Positions 1 to 9,540 of a stretch of 23,565 nt of DNA are shown piece after piece (the first letter of the stretch is position 1; the number at the start of each line of letters is the position of its first letter). This DNA comes from a virus: the IMG/VR virus record IMGVR_UViG_3300044858_001566, positions 1 through 23,565 of that record; one strand, written 5' to 3'. The notes under the pieces were generated by a model. The model was given only the letters and a program-made list of their open reading frames with translations. It ran no database searches and was not told the DNA's origin. Both the position numbers and the translations under genes were made by a program.

Positions 1-3000
1 TTTCTGGAGATAATGCTGAAAGAATCAAGTGCTTTTTCCAAAGCTCCTCCGCTTACAGATCCACGCCTTGCTCTGGAAGCCCGCAATCTATTTAGTCGAT
101 CCACAAAGAAGTCACGATTGGCTTTGTCGCCAAAGAACTCCACCGATTCTGGGGTCTTCATAAAGGCGAAGATCTGCTGCCAAGCAGGGTTGGTATAAGC
201 CTTGTTAATCTGATCGGACAAGCTATTGAATGCGGCGCGCCGAAGATTGAATTCAATTTCTTTAGGGTTGCCGTCCTTGTCTTTAGGAAGCTTTGTATAG
301 TCTTGACGCTTGATAGTGTAGACAGATTGCTTTGGTTGCAGCGAAATAGAATTGGCAATGCTCACATCTTCTGGGCCAAGAGCCAAAGCTGGGCCAGCCG
401 AAGTGAAGGCAATCGGAAGATAGTTGGGGCTATCGTAGTTGTTAGCCTGATCGTTGAAGTTCTCATCAAACTGTTTGAGGAAGTCTTTGTATTTCGGGAA
501 CAGAACATCCTTATACCACATGAGAGAATCATAGTTCGGGCGGTATTCGCGCTTCATGTTGTTCAAGATCTCTTGAACAGAAGCCCCATCAACTTTGTTT
601 AGGATTGCCTCAACGCGATCTGCCATAGCCACACGGTCTTTCTGGCGCGACTCACGGGCATTGGCGATATATTCATTGATCAGGTTTCGGCGTTGCTGAA
701 TTGAAGTTGCTTCATCCTTGAACGGAAATTCTTGGATCAAGAATCCAGCCACACCTTCAGAAAGAATGCCGTCTTGATTGCGGGCTGCGTCACCGTATGT
801 CTTTTCGTTGCCTTGGTGGAACTCTGCCATCAGATCTTGTATTTCATCAATGGTGTTATTGGCCTTGGTGAATCCCTCGTTCAAATCCAACATGCCCATC
901 ATCTCGTAAGCCTTGGCCATGAAGTCTTTTCCGAAGACGTTGCGGAAGGTGTCGGCTACCGATTGCAATTCCAAAGAGAAGTTGCGAAGGGTTTCCTGAA
1001 GTTTCAAAGATCCGAATGAAGGAATAAGAGGAATCCAAGCCTTGTTGCGTTGGATCATTTTTGAATCCTGTGCCGCCTTGCGAGCGTTCTGCTGACCCTT
1101 GGCTGTAGCCACAAAGTATTCCGCGCCATTGGTCTGATTGTTGTAAATCATATTGTTGGCAATACGAATAAACATTTGCTTCTCTTGGTTATTGATGGAT
1201 TTGAGATCCACACCAAGCATTGACTCGACCAATTTCTTTTGAGTGTTGGTAAGCGCGGTTGTGTCGTAGCCGCGCAACCCGTCTTGGGTTTCGATTGCTT
1301 TGTCTGTAAGGATGGACTCCAAGGCTTCGCGATTCTCCCTGCCTTCAATTTCTTCAATGATGTTGATAAGGCTCATCAACTCTGGAATAGTATTTGGATC
1401 AAGGTCGTATTTGCGGGCAAGCCTTTCATTGGTCTCGCGCTCCACCTCGGCCCGATCCTTAACAGACTCTGTTTCCAGTTGAGAAATGTAGCCCGTGATT
1501 TCTTCATCAGGAACAACCACATAGTCAGGAGAACGCACATCCTTGAATCCGCGCAAGTAGTAGTTGATCATCTCGGCAAACATGCGCGGATCATCCAGCT
1601 TGTTAACTGCGACATTTCCGATCTGCTGGAGAATTAGACGCTGCGGACTCATGGCGACTTTCTTCTGTTTGGAAAGTTCCTTGGCGCGTTTCTGTGCTGC
1701 CTTGGCCTCGCGAAGATCGGCATCATAGTTGGCGTTCTCTACCACCTTGGCAGCGTATTCGACAAAGCTCTCCATGGACTTCTCGCTCGTCCAGATTACT
1801 TTGGCTGCACGTTTGGCTAGGGCTTGGGCTTGTTTCGGGCGCACGGGGCCGCGAAGTTCCATGGATTTGATAATCTCAACCACCTCATCTGCGGTGCGTT
1901 GCTGCTCCTGCTTTGCCGCACGATTGGCTGCTGCCTTTAGACGAATTTGACTTTTAAGCAATGCCTTTTCATCACCAGTAATCTTAACTGGTTTAACGCG
2001 CACACCCATAAATACATCAAAAAGGCGTTGCATGACGGGGCGCGGACGATCAGGATCAACTTCTTTTGGAAGTGTTACACCTTCGGGCAAGGCTTCCACC
2101 GAAACACCAGCAGGAGTTTCAAGGAATGCTGTCTTAATAGATTGTTGGATATCGTATTGCTTGGCAATGGCATTGGCCACCTTCTTGGCATTGGCTGGGG
2201 TTAGGTTGGTATACTCCACTACCATGTCTTGGAGTTGGCGGGTATCTCCACCTTGATCCATCCAGACAGAGGCTATCTCGCTGATCTTGTAGGTGGGTTT
2301 GTTTTCGGGGTTTGGCTTGGCCTCGGACGCCGCATCCACCTTGGCCATAGATGCTGCCATGTTAGATAGGGTTGCAGCTTCTGGACTTGTGGTTTCAAAT
2401 GTTGGGAACCGTCCAGCTTCTTCTCCACCAAGGGCCATGAAGCGATAGTCATCGCGCTTTCCGTATACGGGATTCTTGGCAAGAACCATGCCGCCAACTT
2501 GGACAACCTCTTCCGCCGAAACCACAGGACTCTGCGTGTCCTTGTCGTAGAAGTATGAGTGGCGAATCGGGTTCATTCCAATCTCTACCCATCCCTCAGA
2601 TCTTCCGCGATTAGCTAGATCGTAGGCTTGTTGCGCGGTCATGGGCACATACGAACCCTTCATTGTGGCTATTGTTGACTTGGGTTTTCCTGTTGCAATG
2701 TTAATTGCCGCTGGCTCGGTCACCCCAAATTCCACATTTCTCAATACCGCTGTTGGCGTGTAGGCAATAACCTCGCCTGCCGCTCCCTTCTGGAGGTTTG
2801 GTCTCGGCTTATGCATAGAGACCACCCAGACGTTCTCATTCTCGTATGCTGGAATATCTAACCTCGACTCAACAATTGTTCCCTCGCTAATTGATTCTGG
2901 GTTTTGAGCCAAATCTCTCTTGAGTATCTGTGTCTCTGTGCCAGCGGCATCTTTTCTAGTAATTGTTCTGTTTCCTAATCCGCGATCAATGTCAGACCTT

Positions 3001-6000
3001 GACGCTGGAACTGGAATGTTCTCAAACTTCGTAAGCGGCATCCGAAGATCGACAATCCTTTGATATTCGTCGCGGTCAATCTTACCTTCCTTCAAGTCCA
3101 TGGCGGCTTGGGTTATGATCGGATCACGCTCTGTTCTGGTATACCGAATGCGATCCAGCACATCCTCCGCATAGTTGAAGTTTTGCGGTTGATAGATTTG
3201 GAATGGCTCCGCAACCGAAGACATCCGATATAGGTTTAGCTTTTGCTTGGGATCGGTGATGGTCTGATAGAAAGATTCGTAGGAATCCTTGCCCAGCTTC
3301 GCCTTGATGAGATCTAAGAAATCCCGAATCACCTTGGCGATCTTGCCCATGAAGGTGTTGGGAACTGCCTGCTTGCTTCTTACCAAGTCGGTCATCTTCT
3401 CGGCAATCCACTCATCCAACATGATGTAGCGGTAGTTGTCCGCATCATATTTGATTTGGTATTTGACGATCTTGCCATCGCGATCCTTTACTGGCTGAAG
3501 TTTGGTTTCGGCCTCCTTGGGGTTGAAGAGTTTGTATTCCTCAAACTGTTCTGGGGTTAGGCTGTAGCGTCCGACAAAGGCGAGGAACCAAGGATTCTTC
3601 TTAAGGTATTCGGCAAGGTTCTTGGTGTAGTCTTGGCGCATCTGCTCGACTTCGGAGTCTGGCAAGAAGCGGGAAAGCCCGTGGAAGAACTCATGGATGC
3701 CGACTCTGGCTCCAGTGGCGGGTTGGTCTTGGTTGAGGAAGAAGCTGACTAGAGTTTCACCAAAGTTAAAGTTACTCACCCCGCCCTTGCGGATGGATAG
3801 CGCGGTGTCTCCGATAGCGTCTTCGCGGATGCGGTTGACAAAGTCTGTTAGTGCTTGCGCGGTTTCTTCGGAGATTCGGCCAGCCGCCCTCTCCCTAGAA
3901 AGACGATCCAAGATTGCCGCCTTGCCCCTAGCGCGGGGTTCCTGACGCCTTGCTGCTTCACGTTGAATGCGATCCCGCAACTCCTGAGATTGCTTGATAA
4001 CCTTGTTGACCGCCCGTAATGGCCCATCCGTTCTGCCAGCCTTGATGTCCTCGACTACTGTGGTGATATCGTATCCCAACGGATTAAGTCTTACGTCCTC
4101 CTTGCGGGATTCTCTTGCTTCGGGGGCTGCTGGCGGCACATAGATATCTCCATCTAGCGTCCATCCCGTTGGTAGCGTGACGTTCGGCCCCACCTGATCG
4201 ACCCCGATACGAAGACCCTTCGCGATGGCTTCGGCTACTACTTCGTTTGATCCTGTGTCGATTTGGATCTTTCGGGCTTCGGGGTTCAACCTTGGGCGCT
4301 CGGCCTCTGGCAACGTCTCTAGACCCGCTTGCGTGATCACTGGTTGCCCATTGTATAGCTCGACTAGTCCTTGACCGACCAACCCCGAAACATCGTCTTC
4401 TGTTTGTTCTGCTCTTGCTACTCGGCGTAGAGGTTCAAGATTCGGGGTTTCGGGGGTCGGGCTTACTCCCTCTGGAGTCGGGGCTACCTCGACGGGAGGA
4501 GTCACTGCGGGCGTGGGAGTAAGCGTAGGAGCAATGTCGGTAGGAGAGATTTCTTCTGGCGGGGTTTTCCTCCCAAGAATTTCGGTCATTGCATCCACAG
4601 AGTCATTCCAGTCTTGGTTTTCTCTGTTTATGGTATCGATCTCTTCTTGAGTTAGTGTTTCATCAGTAGCCTTGAACCATCCCTCAATAGTGTTATTTGT
4701 TTTGCGCTTTCCAGACTGTATCGACTTTAATACGGATTCGGCCTTTTGCGTCTCTCCGCGCTCGTTGAATGCCAAATAAAGTTTTCCAAGATCGGTCAAT
4801 TCTTGATCGGAAACTGGTTTTGTTGTGAGTTTAATTTTTTCCCACCGACCAAAATCCGCATCATCCAGTTTCGCCGCATCCCGCCATCCAAGTTCAACGA
4901 CTTGTTTGTTATATTCTCCATATTGATTTAAAAGATTGCGCTGCTCTTCTGTAAGGTTCTCCCTCGTCGCATACATTGAGTTGAACGAAGAGATGTTATC
5001 AGCACCAAGTCTTTTTGCTTCTGCATCCAATTCGGACTTTCTTGTAAGCAGGGATGAGGCGGGAGTCGGGGCAGCGGCTGGTTCCGTAGGTGTGACAATG
5101 GTGGGCTCTACATCTGTCCTTACCTGATAGCCGTAGCGTTCCGCGATTTGTTCGGGTGTTGGGTTGCTCTGGAGGAAGGTATACTCCTCGGTCTCTTGGG
5201 TAGTGAAATCCTCCACTCCCGCCTCATCTTTGTCTTGCAGTTCCTTTAGACGGTTCCTCGACGCCGACTCAAACCACCTAGCAGACTTGATTCTTTCAGG
5301 GGGGAACCCCGAAACAGAAGGCTCTTCTTCTAGTTCTATTCCTGCTGCTGCGGTAGCTTCTTCTTGGAGACGGGCTACTCGCTGTTCGGGGGTTTCCTGA
5401 ACAGTCTCAGCAATGATGGCATCGGCTTGTCTGGCTACTGTTTCGGCGCTCGCGGGAGCAATATCCTTATTAGCCTCAGAAGACACCTTGGCTTTGGCTG
5501 CGGCATTTTCCTTGGGATTGCCAGAGATAAATCCACCAACCCCGCCAATAGCCCCGCCGCCCAGACCCCCCAAGGCGGAAGCATTGATGTATTCATTGAT
5601 AGCCTCATCACTAAGGATATCTTTTCCTGCACCAAAACGCTCTCCAACGGTTTGAACGGCTTCGGTTGCCGCCTCACCAACAGTTCCGATACCGCCAGCC
5701 ACCGCCGCGCCAGCCAGCCTTCCAGCAGGAAGCTTGTCTGAAAGTTTACCCTTCAAAAGATCCAATCCAAATTTATCAACAACACCTTCCAATCCGCCAG
5801 TGGCAACACCCGTTCCCCAGATACGGGCCAAATCAACTCCAGTAAGCTCGCGCCCCTCTGCTCTCGCCTGTTCCTCGGCAGATCCGTAAATAGAACCAAG
5901 TTGCATACCGACAGCATTGGCAAAAATGGCGGCATTTGATCCAATCTCTTTTCCAGCCTGACGCTTGACAGCTTCTTGAGATGCGCGTTTGGCTAATTGC

Positions 6001-6701
6001 TCGGCAGTTAGTTCAACGCCTTCTTTTTGGGCCTGTTTGGTGACAATCTTGGTTGCCTGATTAGCAATGGCCTTCTCAACAAGATTTTGGGCAAGAGCCT
6101 TGAATCCTTGTTTTCCAGCCGCCGCTGCTACTGCGCCACCCGCCGCCGCTGGAACGGCTGTTGGGCCACCAGCCGCACCCGCCGCACCACCAGCTATACC
6201 GCCTAATACAGCAACCGCCGCCGTCTCTCCAAGCTGTCCAAGAGCGTAGCCAATTCCATATTGTGCCCAATCCACCAAAGCCCCAACATCTCCTTCTTTT
6301 GCGCGTTGCCAAGCCACCGTAACATCGTCAGTTTCCTTGGAGATTGGCTCCATGCTTTGCGCCCAATCTTGGTATCCCTTGAATCCAAAATCCCGAAGAC
6401 TTTCTCCGTAACCTGTAAGCTGTTCTGCGGTTTCACCGACCAACCCCGCAACCCCGTAAGCCAACTGCGGAACTTGCCGCATCGAAACCTCAAAACCTCG
6501 GAGTGTGTCCCAGCTATTATCTCTTGGAGGCTCTATTTCTAGAGGCTCTTCTTCGATGTATTCAATCCTTCCGCCAAACTCTCCAGAGGGTTCTGGTGCG
6601 ACTGGCTCAGAAATGCCAGCCACGGGCGGTTGCTCTACAGGAGTAGTGTCCGCCGCTTCTGTAATATCCTCTTCGATATCATCTAGATATTCTATCGGCA
6701 T
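1..6701 (-). CDS. Giant polyvalent-type virion protein with metalloprotease motif (3' end outside window)
   Basis: I read one open frame from the ATG at 6701 down to base 1 without a stop, at least 2233 residues; the C-terminus is off the left edge. The start overlaps the upstream stop as TAATG. The N-terminus (1-60) is acidic and Pro-rich. Gly/Ala-rich hydrophobic stretches lie near residues 160-196 and 335-390 and could insert in a membrane. A Pro/Thr-rich linker lies near 720-745. Residues 1003-1007 read HEFFH, a zinc-protease HEXXH motif, and DEWIAE at 1096-1101 could supply the third zinc ligand. Segments near 1370-1410 (GMNPIRHSYFYD, EEVVQVGGMVLAK) and the Tyr/Pro-rich C-terminal part resemble polyvalent proteins of tailed phages, which are thought to be packaged and injected with the DNA. 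A charged, probably coiled-coil stretch lies near 1570-1700. Inferred role: an ejected internal virion protein acting in the host envelope or cytoplasm. The frame and HEXXH are certain; family assignment is from memory. Confidence 0.88.
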   Translation of the reverse strand, partial: MPIEYLDDIEEDITEAADTTPVEQPPVAGISEPVAPEPSGEFGGRIEYIEEEPLEIEPPRDNSWDTLRGFEVSMRQVPQLAYGVAGLVGETAEQLTGYGESLRDFGFKGYQDWAQSMEPISKETDDVTVAWQRAKEGDVGALVDWAQYGIGYALGQLGETAAVAVLGGIAGGAAGAAGGPTAVPAAAGGAVAAAAGKQGFKALAQNLVEKAIANQATKIVTKQAQKEGVELTAEQLAKRASQEAVKRQAGKEIGSNAAIFANAVGMQLGSIYGSAEEQARAEGRELTGVDLARIWGTGVATGGLEGVVDKFGLDLLKGKLSDKLPAGRLAGAAVAGGIGTVGEAATEAVQTVGERFGAGKDILSDEAINEYINASALGGLGGGAIGGVGGFISGNPKENAAAKAKVSSEANKDIAPASAETVARQADAIIAETVQETPEQRVARLQEEATAAAGIELEEEPSVSGFPPERIKSARWFESASRNRLKELQDKDEAGVEDFTTQETEEYTFLQSNPTPEQIAERYGYQVRTDVEPTIVTPTEPAAAPTPASSLLTRKSELDAEAKRLGADNISSFNSMYATRENLTEEQRNLLNQYGEYNKQVVELGWRDAAKLDDADFGRWEKIKLTTKPVSDQELTDLGKLYLAFNERGETQKAESVLKSIQSGKRKTNNTIEGWFKATDETLTQEEIDTINRENQDWNDSVDAMTEILGRKTPPEEISPTDIAPTLTPTPAVTPPVEVAPTPEGVSPTPETPNLEPLRRVARAEQTEDDVSGLVGQGLVELYNGQPVITQAGLETLPEAERPRLNPEARKIQIDTGSNEVVAEAIAKGLRIGVDQVGPNVTLPTGWTLDGDIYVPPAAPEARESRKEDVRLNPLGYDITTVVEDIKAGRTDGPLRAVNKVIKQSQELRDRIQREAARRQEPRARGKAAILDRLSRERAAGRISEETAQALTDFVNRIREDAIGDTALSIRKGGVSNFNFGETLVSFFLNQDQPATGARVGIHEFFHGLSRFLPDSEVEQMRQDYTKNLAEYLKKNPWFLAFVGRYSLTPEQFEEYKLFNPKEAETKLQPVKDRDGKIVKYQIKYDADNYRYIMLDEWIAEKMTDLVRSKQAVPNTFMGKIAKVIRDFLDLIKAKLGKDSYESFYQTITDPKQKLNLYRMSSVAEPFQIYQPQNFNYAEDVLDRIRYTRTERDPIITQAAMDLKEGKIDRDEYQRIVDLRMPLTKFENIPVPASRSDIDRGLGNRTITRKDAAGTETQILKRDLAQNPESISEGTIVESRLDIPAYENENVWVVSMHKPRPNLQKGAAGEVIAYTPTAVLRNVEFGVTEPAAINIATGKPKSTIATMKGSYVPMTAQQAYDLANRGRSEGWVEIGMNPIRHSYFYDKDTQSPVVSAEEVVQVGGMVLAKNPVYGKRDDYRFMALGGEEAGRFPTFETTSPEAATLSNMAASMAKVDAASEAKPNPENKPTYKISEIASVWMDQGGDTRQLQDMVVEYTNLTPANAKKVANAIAKQYDIQQSIKTAFLETPAGVSVEALPEGVTLPKEVDPDRPRPVMQRLFDVFMGVRVKPVKITGDEKALLKSQIRLKAAANRAAKQEQQRTADEVVEIIKSMELRGPVRPKQAQALAKRAAKVIWTSEKSMESFVEYAAKVVENANYDADLREAKAAQKRAKELSKQKKVAMSPQRLILQQIGNVAVNKLDDPRMFAEMINYYLRGFKDVRSPDYVVVPDEEITGYISQLETESVKDRAEVERETNERLARKYDLDPNTIPELMSLINIIEEIEGRENREALESILTDKAIETQDGLRGYDTTALTNTQKKLVESMLGVDLKSINNQEKQMFIRIANNMIYNNQTNGAEYFVATAKGQQNARKAAQDSKMIQRNKAWIPLIPSFGSLKLQETLRNFSLELQSVADTFRNVFGKDFMAKAYEMMGMLDLNEGFTKANNTIDEIQDLMAEFHQGNEKTYGDAARNQDGILSEGVAGFLIQEFPFKDEATSIQQRRNLINEYIANARESRQKDRVAMADRVEAILNKVDGASVQEILNNMKREYRPNYDSLMWYKDVLFPKYKDFLKQFDENFNDQANNYDSPNYLPIAFTSAGPALALGPEDVSIANSISLQPKQSVYTIKRQDYTKLPKDKDGNPKEIEFNLRRAAFNSLSDQINKAYTNPAWQQIFAFMKTPESVEFFGDKANRDFFVDRLNRLRASRARRGSVSGGALEKALDSFSIISR

Positions 6702-7669
6702 TATCGGTTGATAGCTTTTTTGCCATTAATAAATATAATAGCTCCCTTGGGAACTGTTTTGGCCTCAATTGCCGCTTGGGCATCTGCCTCTGTATCAAAC
6801 ATAAATCCCTGCAATTGTGCCCTGTCTTGCTCCAAAAGTCTAACGCGATTCTCAGCCGCCCTAAATGTTTTTTTCTGAGTATCAGAAAGCCCGCCAATAT
6901 TAAATCTTCCAGACTGATCTCGTTGTAATCCAAGATTTGCCGCAACATCTTCCAATGCAAGCTCTTCTCTGCGAATATCCTTATCTATTCCAATTATTTG
7001 TGACTCTTCCGCTTTTTTTTCTGCGCGTGTTTGCGCCCTCTCTTCTGCTTCAATTTGTCTGCCCTTGGCCCTTTCTTCTGCTGCCAATTGGCGACCAAGC
7101 ATCCTCTCTTCACGCAGAAGTGCGGCTTCTTCTCTTTGCTTGGTTTGCTGGGCGTCCAAATAGGTTTTGTTGGCACCCATATACTGATCTACAATTCCCT
7201 TATTCAATTCTGCACCAAGGGGATTTTCAGAAAGTCTGCGAAGAAATTCAGTTTGAAATTCTGGAGTCTTGGGGTCTGGTTTGGCAATGAGATTTCCTTG
7301 ATTGTCAACAGCGCGACCTCCTAGCCAATCAAGGATGTTGTTTGATTCCACTTCTGCCTGTCCCCTGATATCTTGTTCCGCTTCGTATTCTTTTAGTTTG
7401 CGATTAAATTCGGAATCTTGAATAAACTGATCACGTTCTTGTAGCGCGATTTGTCTTTGTTGCATGGACATTTGTTGCGCCATTTGCACCTCTTGAAGTT
7501 GCTGTTCGCGCCGTTTATCCCATTCTTCCTGCATACGAATGGCCCTGCGGGAAGATCCGCTAGGGCGACCACCAAACTCCGCTGGCAAATCTGGAGAGAC
7601 CAAGGTAGATTGAGTTAATATCGCTCCTTGGGACTGATTGGATTGTGGAAATTGAATTGCTTCGGCCAT
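6701..7669 (-). CDS. Coiled-coil virion-type protein, function unknown
   Basis: A 322-residue protein rich in Glu, Gln, Arg and Ala. Residues about 45-110 and 165-230 look like long charged helices (for example EERAKGRQIEAEERAQTRAE), so coiled coils are likely. The C-terminus (about 285-322) forms a compact segment, GFMFDTEADAQAAIEAK followed by a VPKGAIIFINGKK-like strand, that resembles the ends of other phage proteins where a small beta domain follows a coiled coil. It lies directly upstream of the giant gene with a one-base TAATG overlap, so the two are probably translated together. This position and composition suggest an internal core or ejection protein, but no named family is recognised. 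There is no signal peptide or transmembrane segment. Confidence 0.8.
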   Translation of the reverse strand: MAEAIQFPQSNQSQGAILTQSTLVSPDLPAEFGGRPSGSSRRAIRMQEEWDKRREQQLQEVQMAQQMSMQQRQIALQERDQFIQDSEFNRKLKEYEAEQDIRGQAEVESNNILDWLGGRAVDNQGNLIAKPDPKTPEFQTEFLRRLSENPLGAELNKGIVDQYMGANKTYLDAQQTKQREEAALLREERMLGRQLAAEERAKGRQIEAEERAQTRAEKKAEESQIIGIDKDIRREELALEDVAANLGLQRDQSGRFNIGGLSDTQKKTFRAAENRVRLLEQDRAQLQGFMFDTEADAQAAIEAKTVPKGAIIFINGKKAINR

Positions 7670-7672
7670 TAG

Positions 7673-8518
7673 TTAAGCCCTCAAATAAGGAAATCTTGGA
7701 ATACCAAAAGGAGATGTTATTGATGATGCAATATTTGTAGGAAGCGGAGATCTTACAGCTGGAGGAATTTCTGGAGTCCTAAACGCCGACTCACCGATAG
7801 TTCTTCCAAACGGAGTAAATGCAAGCGGGCTTTCAGCCGTCAATCCCAATGATCTTTCGGGAATTATTGGAGCAAGGCTTGCGGTTGGAGTAGGCGGTGT
7901 GGTTGGTGCCGTTGCCATGCTCTGCTGTGGCTGTGGCCCGCCACCAATTCCGCGAACAGGAGAATATTGACCCATAGATCCACGTTGCCACTGAAGTCCC
8001 ATAGAAGAAATTGGCTCTTGGTTCATGGGACTGCGACCACCTTGTGCTAGTCTCCAACGCTCTGCTTCTGCTGTTGCTTGTGTGCCACGCGATTTCATTC
8101 CCTCGGTAATTTCAGCGCCAAATGAAGGCGTAAGCGCCCGTTGCGCGGCAGATTCGGCCAGCCCCTGACGGAATGCGTATCCCCGTTGAACAGATTCTTG
8201 ATCAAGCCTGCCGCGAATACCAGCACCAGTTTCTCTCATTTGCGCTAACAAGTCTTGCTGTTGTTCTGGTGTTCTTTGCTGCAATGCTGGTGTTGGATTT
8301 AGCGGAACCTGTTTTGCGCCCTGTGCCCATGCACCTCCAGCGCGAAACGCATCCCTTGCAGCCATTGTCGCTTTTTCAATTTCAGCAACATTTCCAGTCT
8401 TCATTGCTGCTGCCACTGCGGGATTTTGAGACCAATCCCGAACAGATGCGGTTGGCTGTCCTTCTGGAAATTTAGGAACGGCACTAGAGGCCATTCTCCT
8501 GCGTTCTTCTTCAGTCAT
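7673..8518 (-). CDS. Proline/glutamine-rich protein of unknown function in the virion gene block
   Basis: A 281-residue protein. The N-terminal half (about 20-150) is predicted helical with many Ala, Gln and Arg. The middle (about 155-225) is low in complexity and rich in Gly, Gln, Pro and Thr, and the C-terminus is rich in Pro, Ser and Phe and looks disordered. No catalytic motif, membrane segment or known domain is recognised. The ATG lies one base after the stop of the upstream structural gene and four bases separate its stop from the next start, so it belongs to the same leftward operon. A second ATG eight codons in (MASSAVP) is preceded by AGGAGA but too closely to be a good ribosome-binding site. 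Position suggests a minor virion or assembly protein; this is inference. Confidence 0.72.
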   Translation of the reverse strand: MTEEERRRMASSAVPKFPEGQPTASVRDWSQNPAVAAAMKTGNVAEIEKATMAARDAFRAGGAWAQGAKQVPLNPTPALQQRTPEQQQDLLAQMRETGAGIRGRLDQESVQRGYAFRQGLAESAAQRALTPSFGAEITEGMKSRGTQATAEAERWRLAQGGRSPMNQEPISSMGLQWQRGSMGQYSPVRGIGGGPQPQQSMATAPTTPPTPTASLAPIIPERSLGLTAESPLAFTPFGRTIGESAFRTPEIPPAVRSPLPTNIASSITSPFGIPRFPYLRA

Positions 8519-8519
8519 A

Positions 8520-9494
8520 TTAAGTCATGTTTACGAGTCGGCGGGTAAGCCAAGGAGCTATTTGCATAACCCCTTCTTGCCCTGCGTTATACTCTTTTAG
8601 TTCTGCATTGAGAAGCAAAATTGCTCTGTCCATGTAATATTGTCCGCGCTCGACATCGGATTTTTCTTCGGCGTTCAGAGCCATGAGACCAAGCTTAATA
8701 GCTTCCAAAGAGTCGGGATAAAGCGGATCGTTGTCGCTAATCGCCCAGCAATGCTTGCGTTTGAAGATGCCTTGTACGGCGTCCCAATTGCGGTCAACCA
8801 GATATCGGCGGTAGCTTATAACCCGCTCACCCGCCTCATACTTCGCCAAGGTGGTTGCCCCAGCCGATAGAGAGACAACGCCCGTGGTGGGGGTCTTCTC
8901 GACAGAATAGATCTCCGCAAATGTCTGGGTTGTGGTTTGGGTTCCATCTCCAAGGTCAAGACGAATTCCCTCCACTCGCTCTCCATCCACCGTAGAATAA
9001 ATTTTATTCCCATTTGAGTCCTTTCCGCGAATCCAGATGTAGCTTCCTGCACACTCTGTTTCGCTGCTAGATAGGGTAAGTTGGGACGGCGTCTCTATAT
9101 CCCGAAAGGTTACAAACCCCTCACCCATATCCTGAATCGGGCCATAGTATTTCTCGTCAGCCTTACGGATGCCGCGCCCTTGGGGAAGATACTGATACCA
9201 CTCGCTCTGAACGGAGGTGGTTTTGTAGCCCGCTTTACCCGCCCGAATACAGGTCTCTAGATGACGGGGTAATGTAATAAACTTGTTGTCGTTGGCGTCC
9301 TCGTAGGCTGTGATCATGGCCTGAACCAAGGTGCCGACCCATTTCCCTTCCGAATGAACCCGCTCACAAAAGCGATTGATGTTGTTACGAAGCTCTGCTT
9401 GCCCGTCAAAGCCCTCCAGATCAGGAGGATCGGGCTGGGGCACAACGGATGCGGGAAGTCGTTCTACGGCAAGGCCAAGGGTAAGAGATGACAT
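8520..9494 (-). CDS. Putative virion structural protein (head-tail or tail-tube region)
   Basis: A 324-residue protein. An N-terminal helical part (about 30-70) is followed by the segment FITLPRHLETCIRAGKAG and SEWYQYLPQGRG, which I recall from structural proteins of many uncultured tailed phages in which this strand leads into a beta-rich domain. The centre (about 120-230) is predicted mostly beta strand, with an IWIRGKDSNGNKI motif. The C-terminus (about 255-324) is helical. It starts the run of virion-type genes that leads to the giant protein and ends one base before the next start. It could be a neck, head-tail connector or tail-tube component, but I cannot choose between these. The 46-base gap upstream has only a weak promoter-like sequence. 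Confidence 0.72.
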   Translation of the reverse strand: MSSLTLGLAVERLPASVVPQPDPPDLEGFDGQAELRNNINRFCERVHSEGKWVGTLVQAMITAYEDANDNKFITLPRHLETCIRAGKAGYKTTSVQSEWYQYLPQGRGIRKADEKYYGPIQDMGEGFVTFRDIETPSQLTLSSSETECAGSYIWIRGKDSNGNKIYSTVDGERVEGIRLDLGDGTQTTTQTFAEIYSVEKTPTTGVVSLSAGATTLAKYEAGERVISYRRYLVDRNWDAVQGIFKRKHCWAISDNDPLYPDSLEAIKLGLMALNAEEKSDVERGQYYMDRAILLLNAELKEYNAGQEGVMQIAPWLTRRLVNMT

Positions 9495-9540
9495 TTTGCC
9501 CGCGAAGTTACCACGCCCTCTCTAGAAGGTCAATAGCAGA

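Noticed and set aside
303-602. Plus-strand reading frame of about 99 residues (and similar frames at 1239-1637 and 6261-6542)
   Set aside because: They lie antisense to the giant minus-strand gene, whose frame is continuous and has typical protein composition; the plus frames have shadow-like content.
7031-7324. Plus-strand Leu/Phe-rich frame
   Set aside because: Antisense of a coiled-coil gene; Leu/Phe richness is the expected complement of Glu/Lys codons, not evidence of a membrane protein.
9505-9535. Promoter-like TTGACC with TAACTT at 17 bases, minus strand, before the 8520-9494 gene
   Set aside because: The -10 matches only half of the consensus; not enough to call a promoter.
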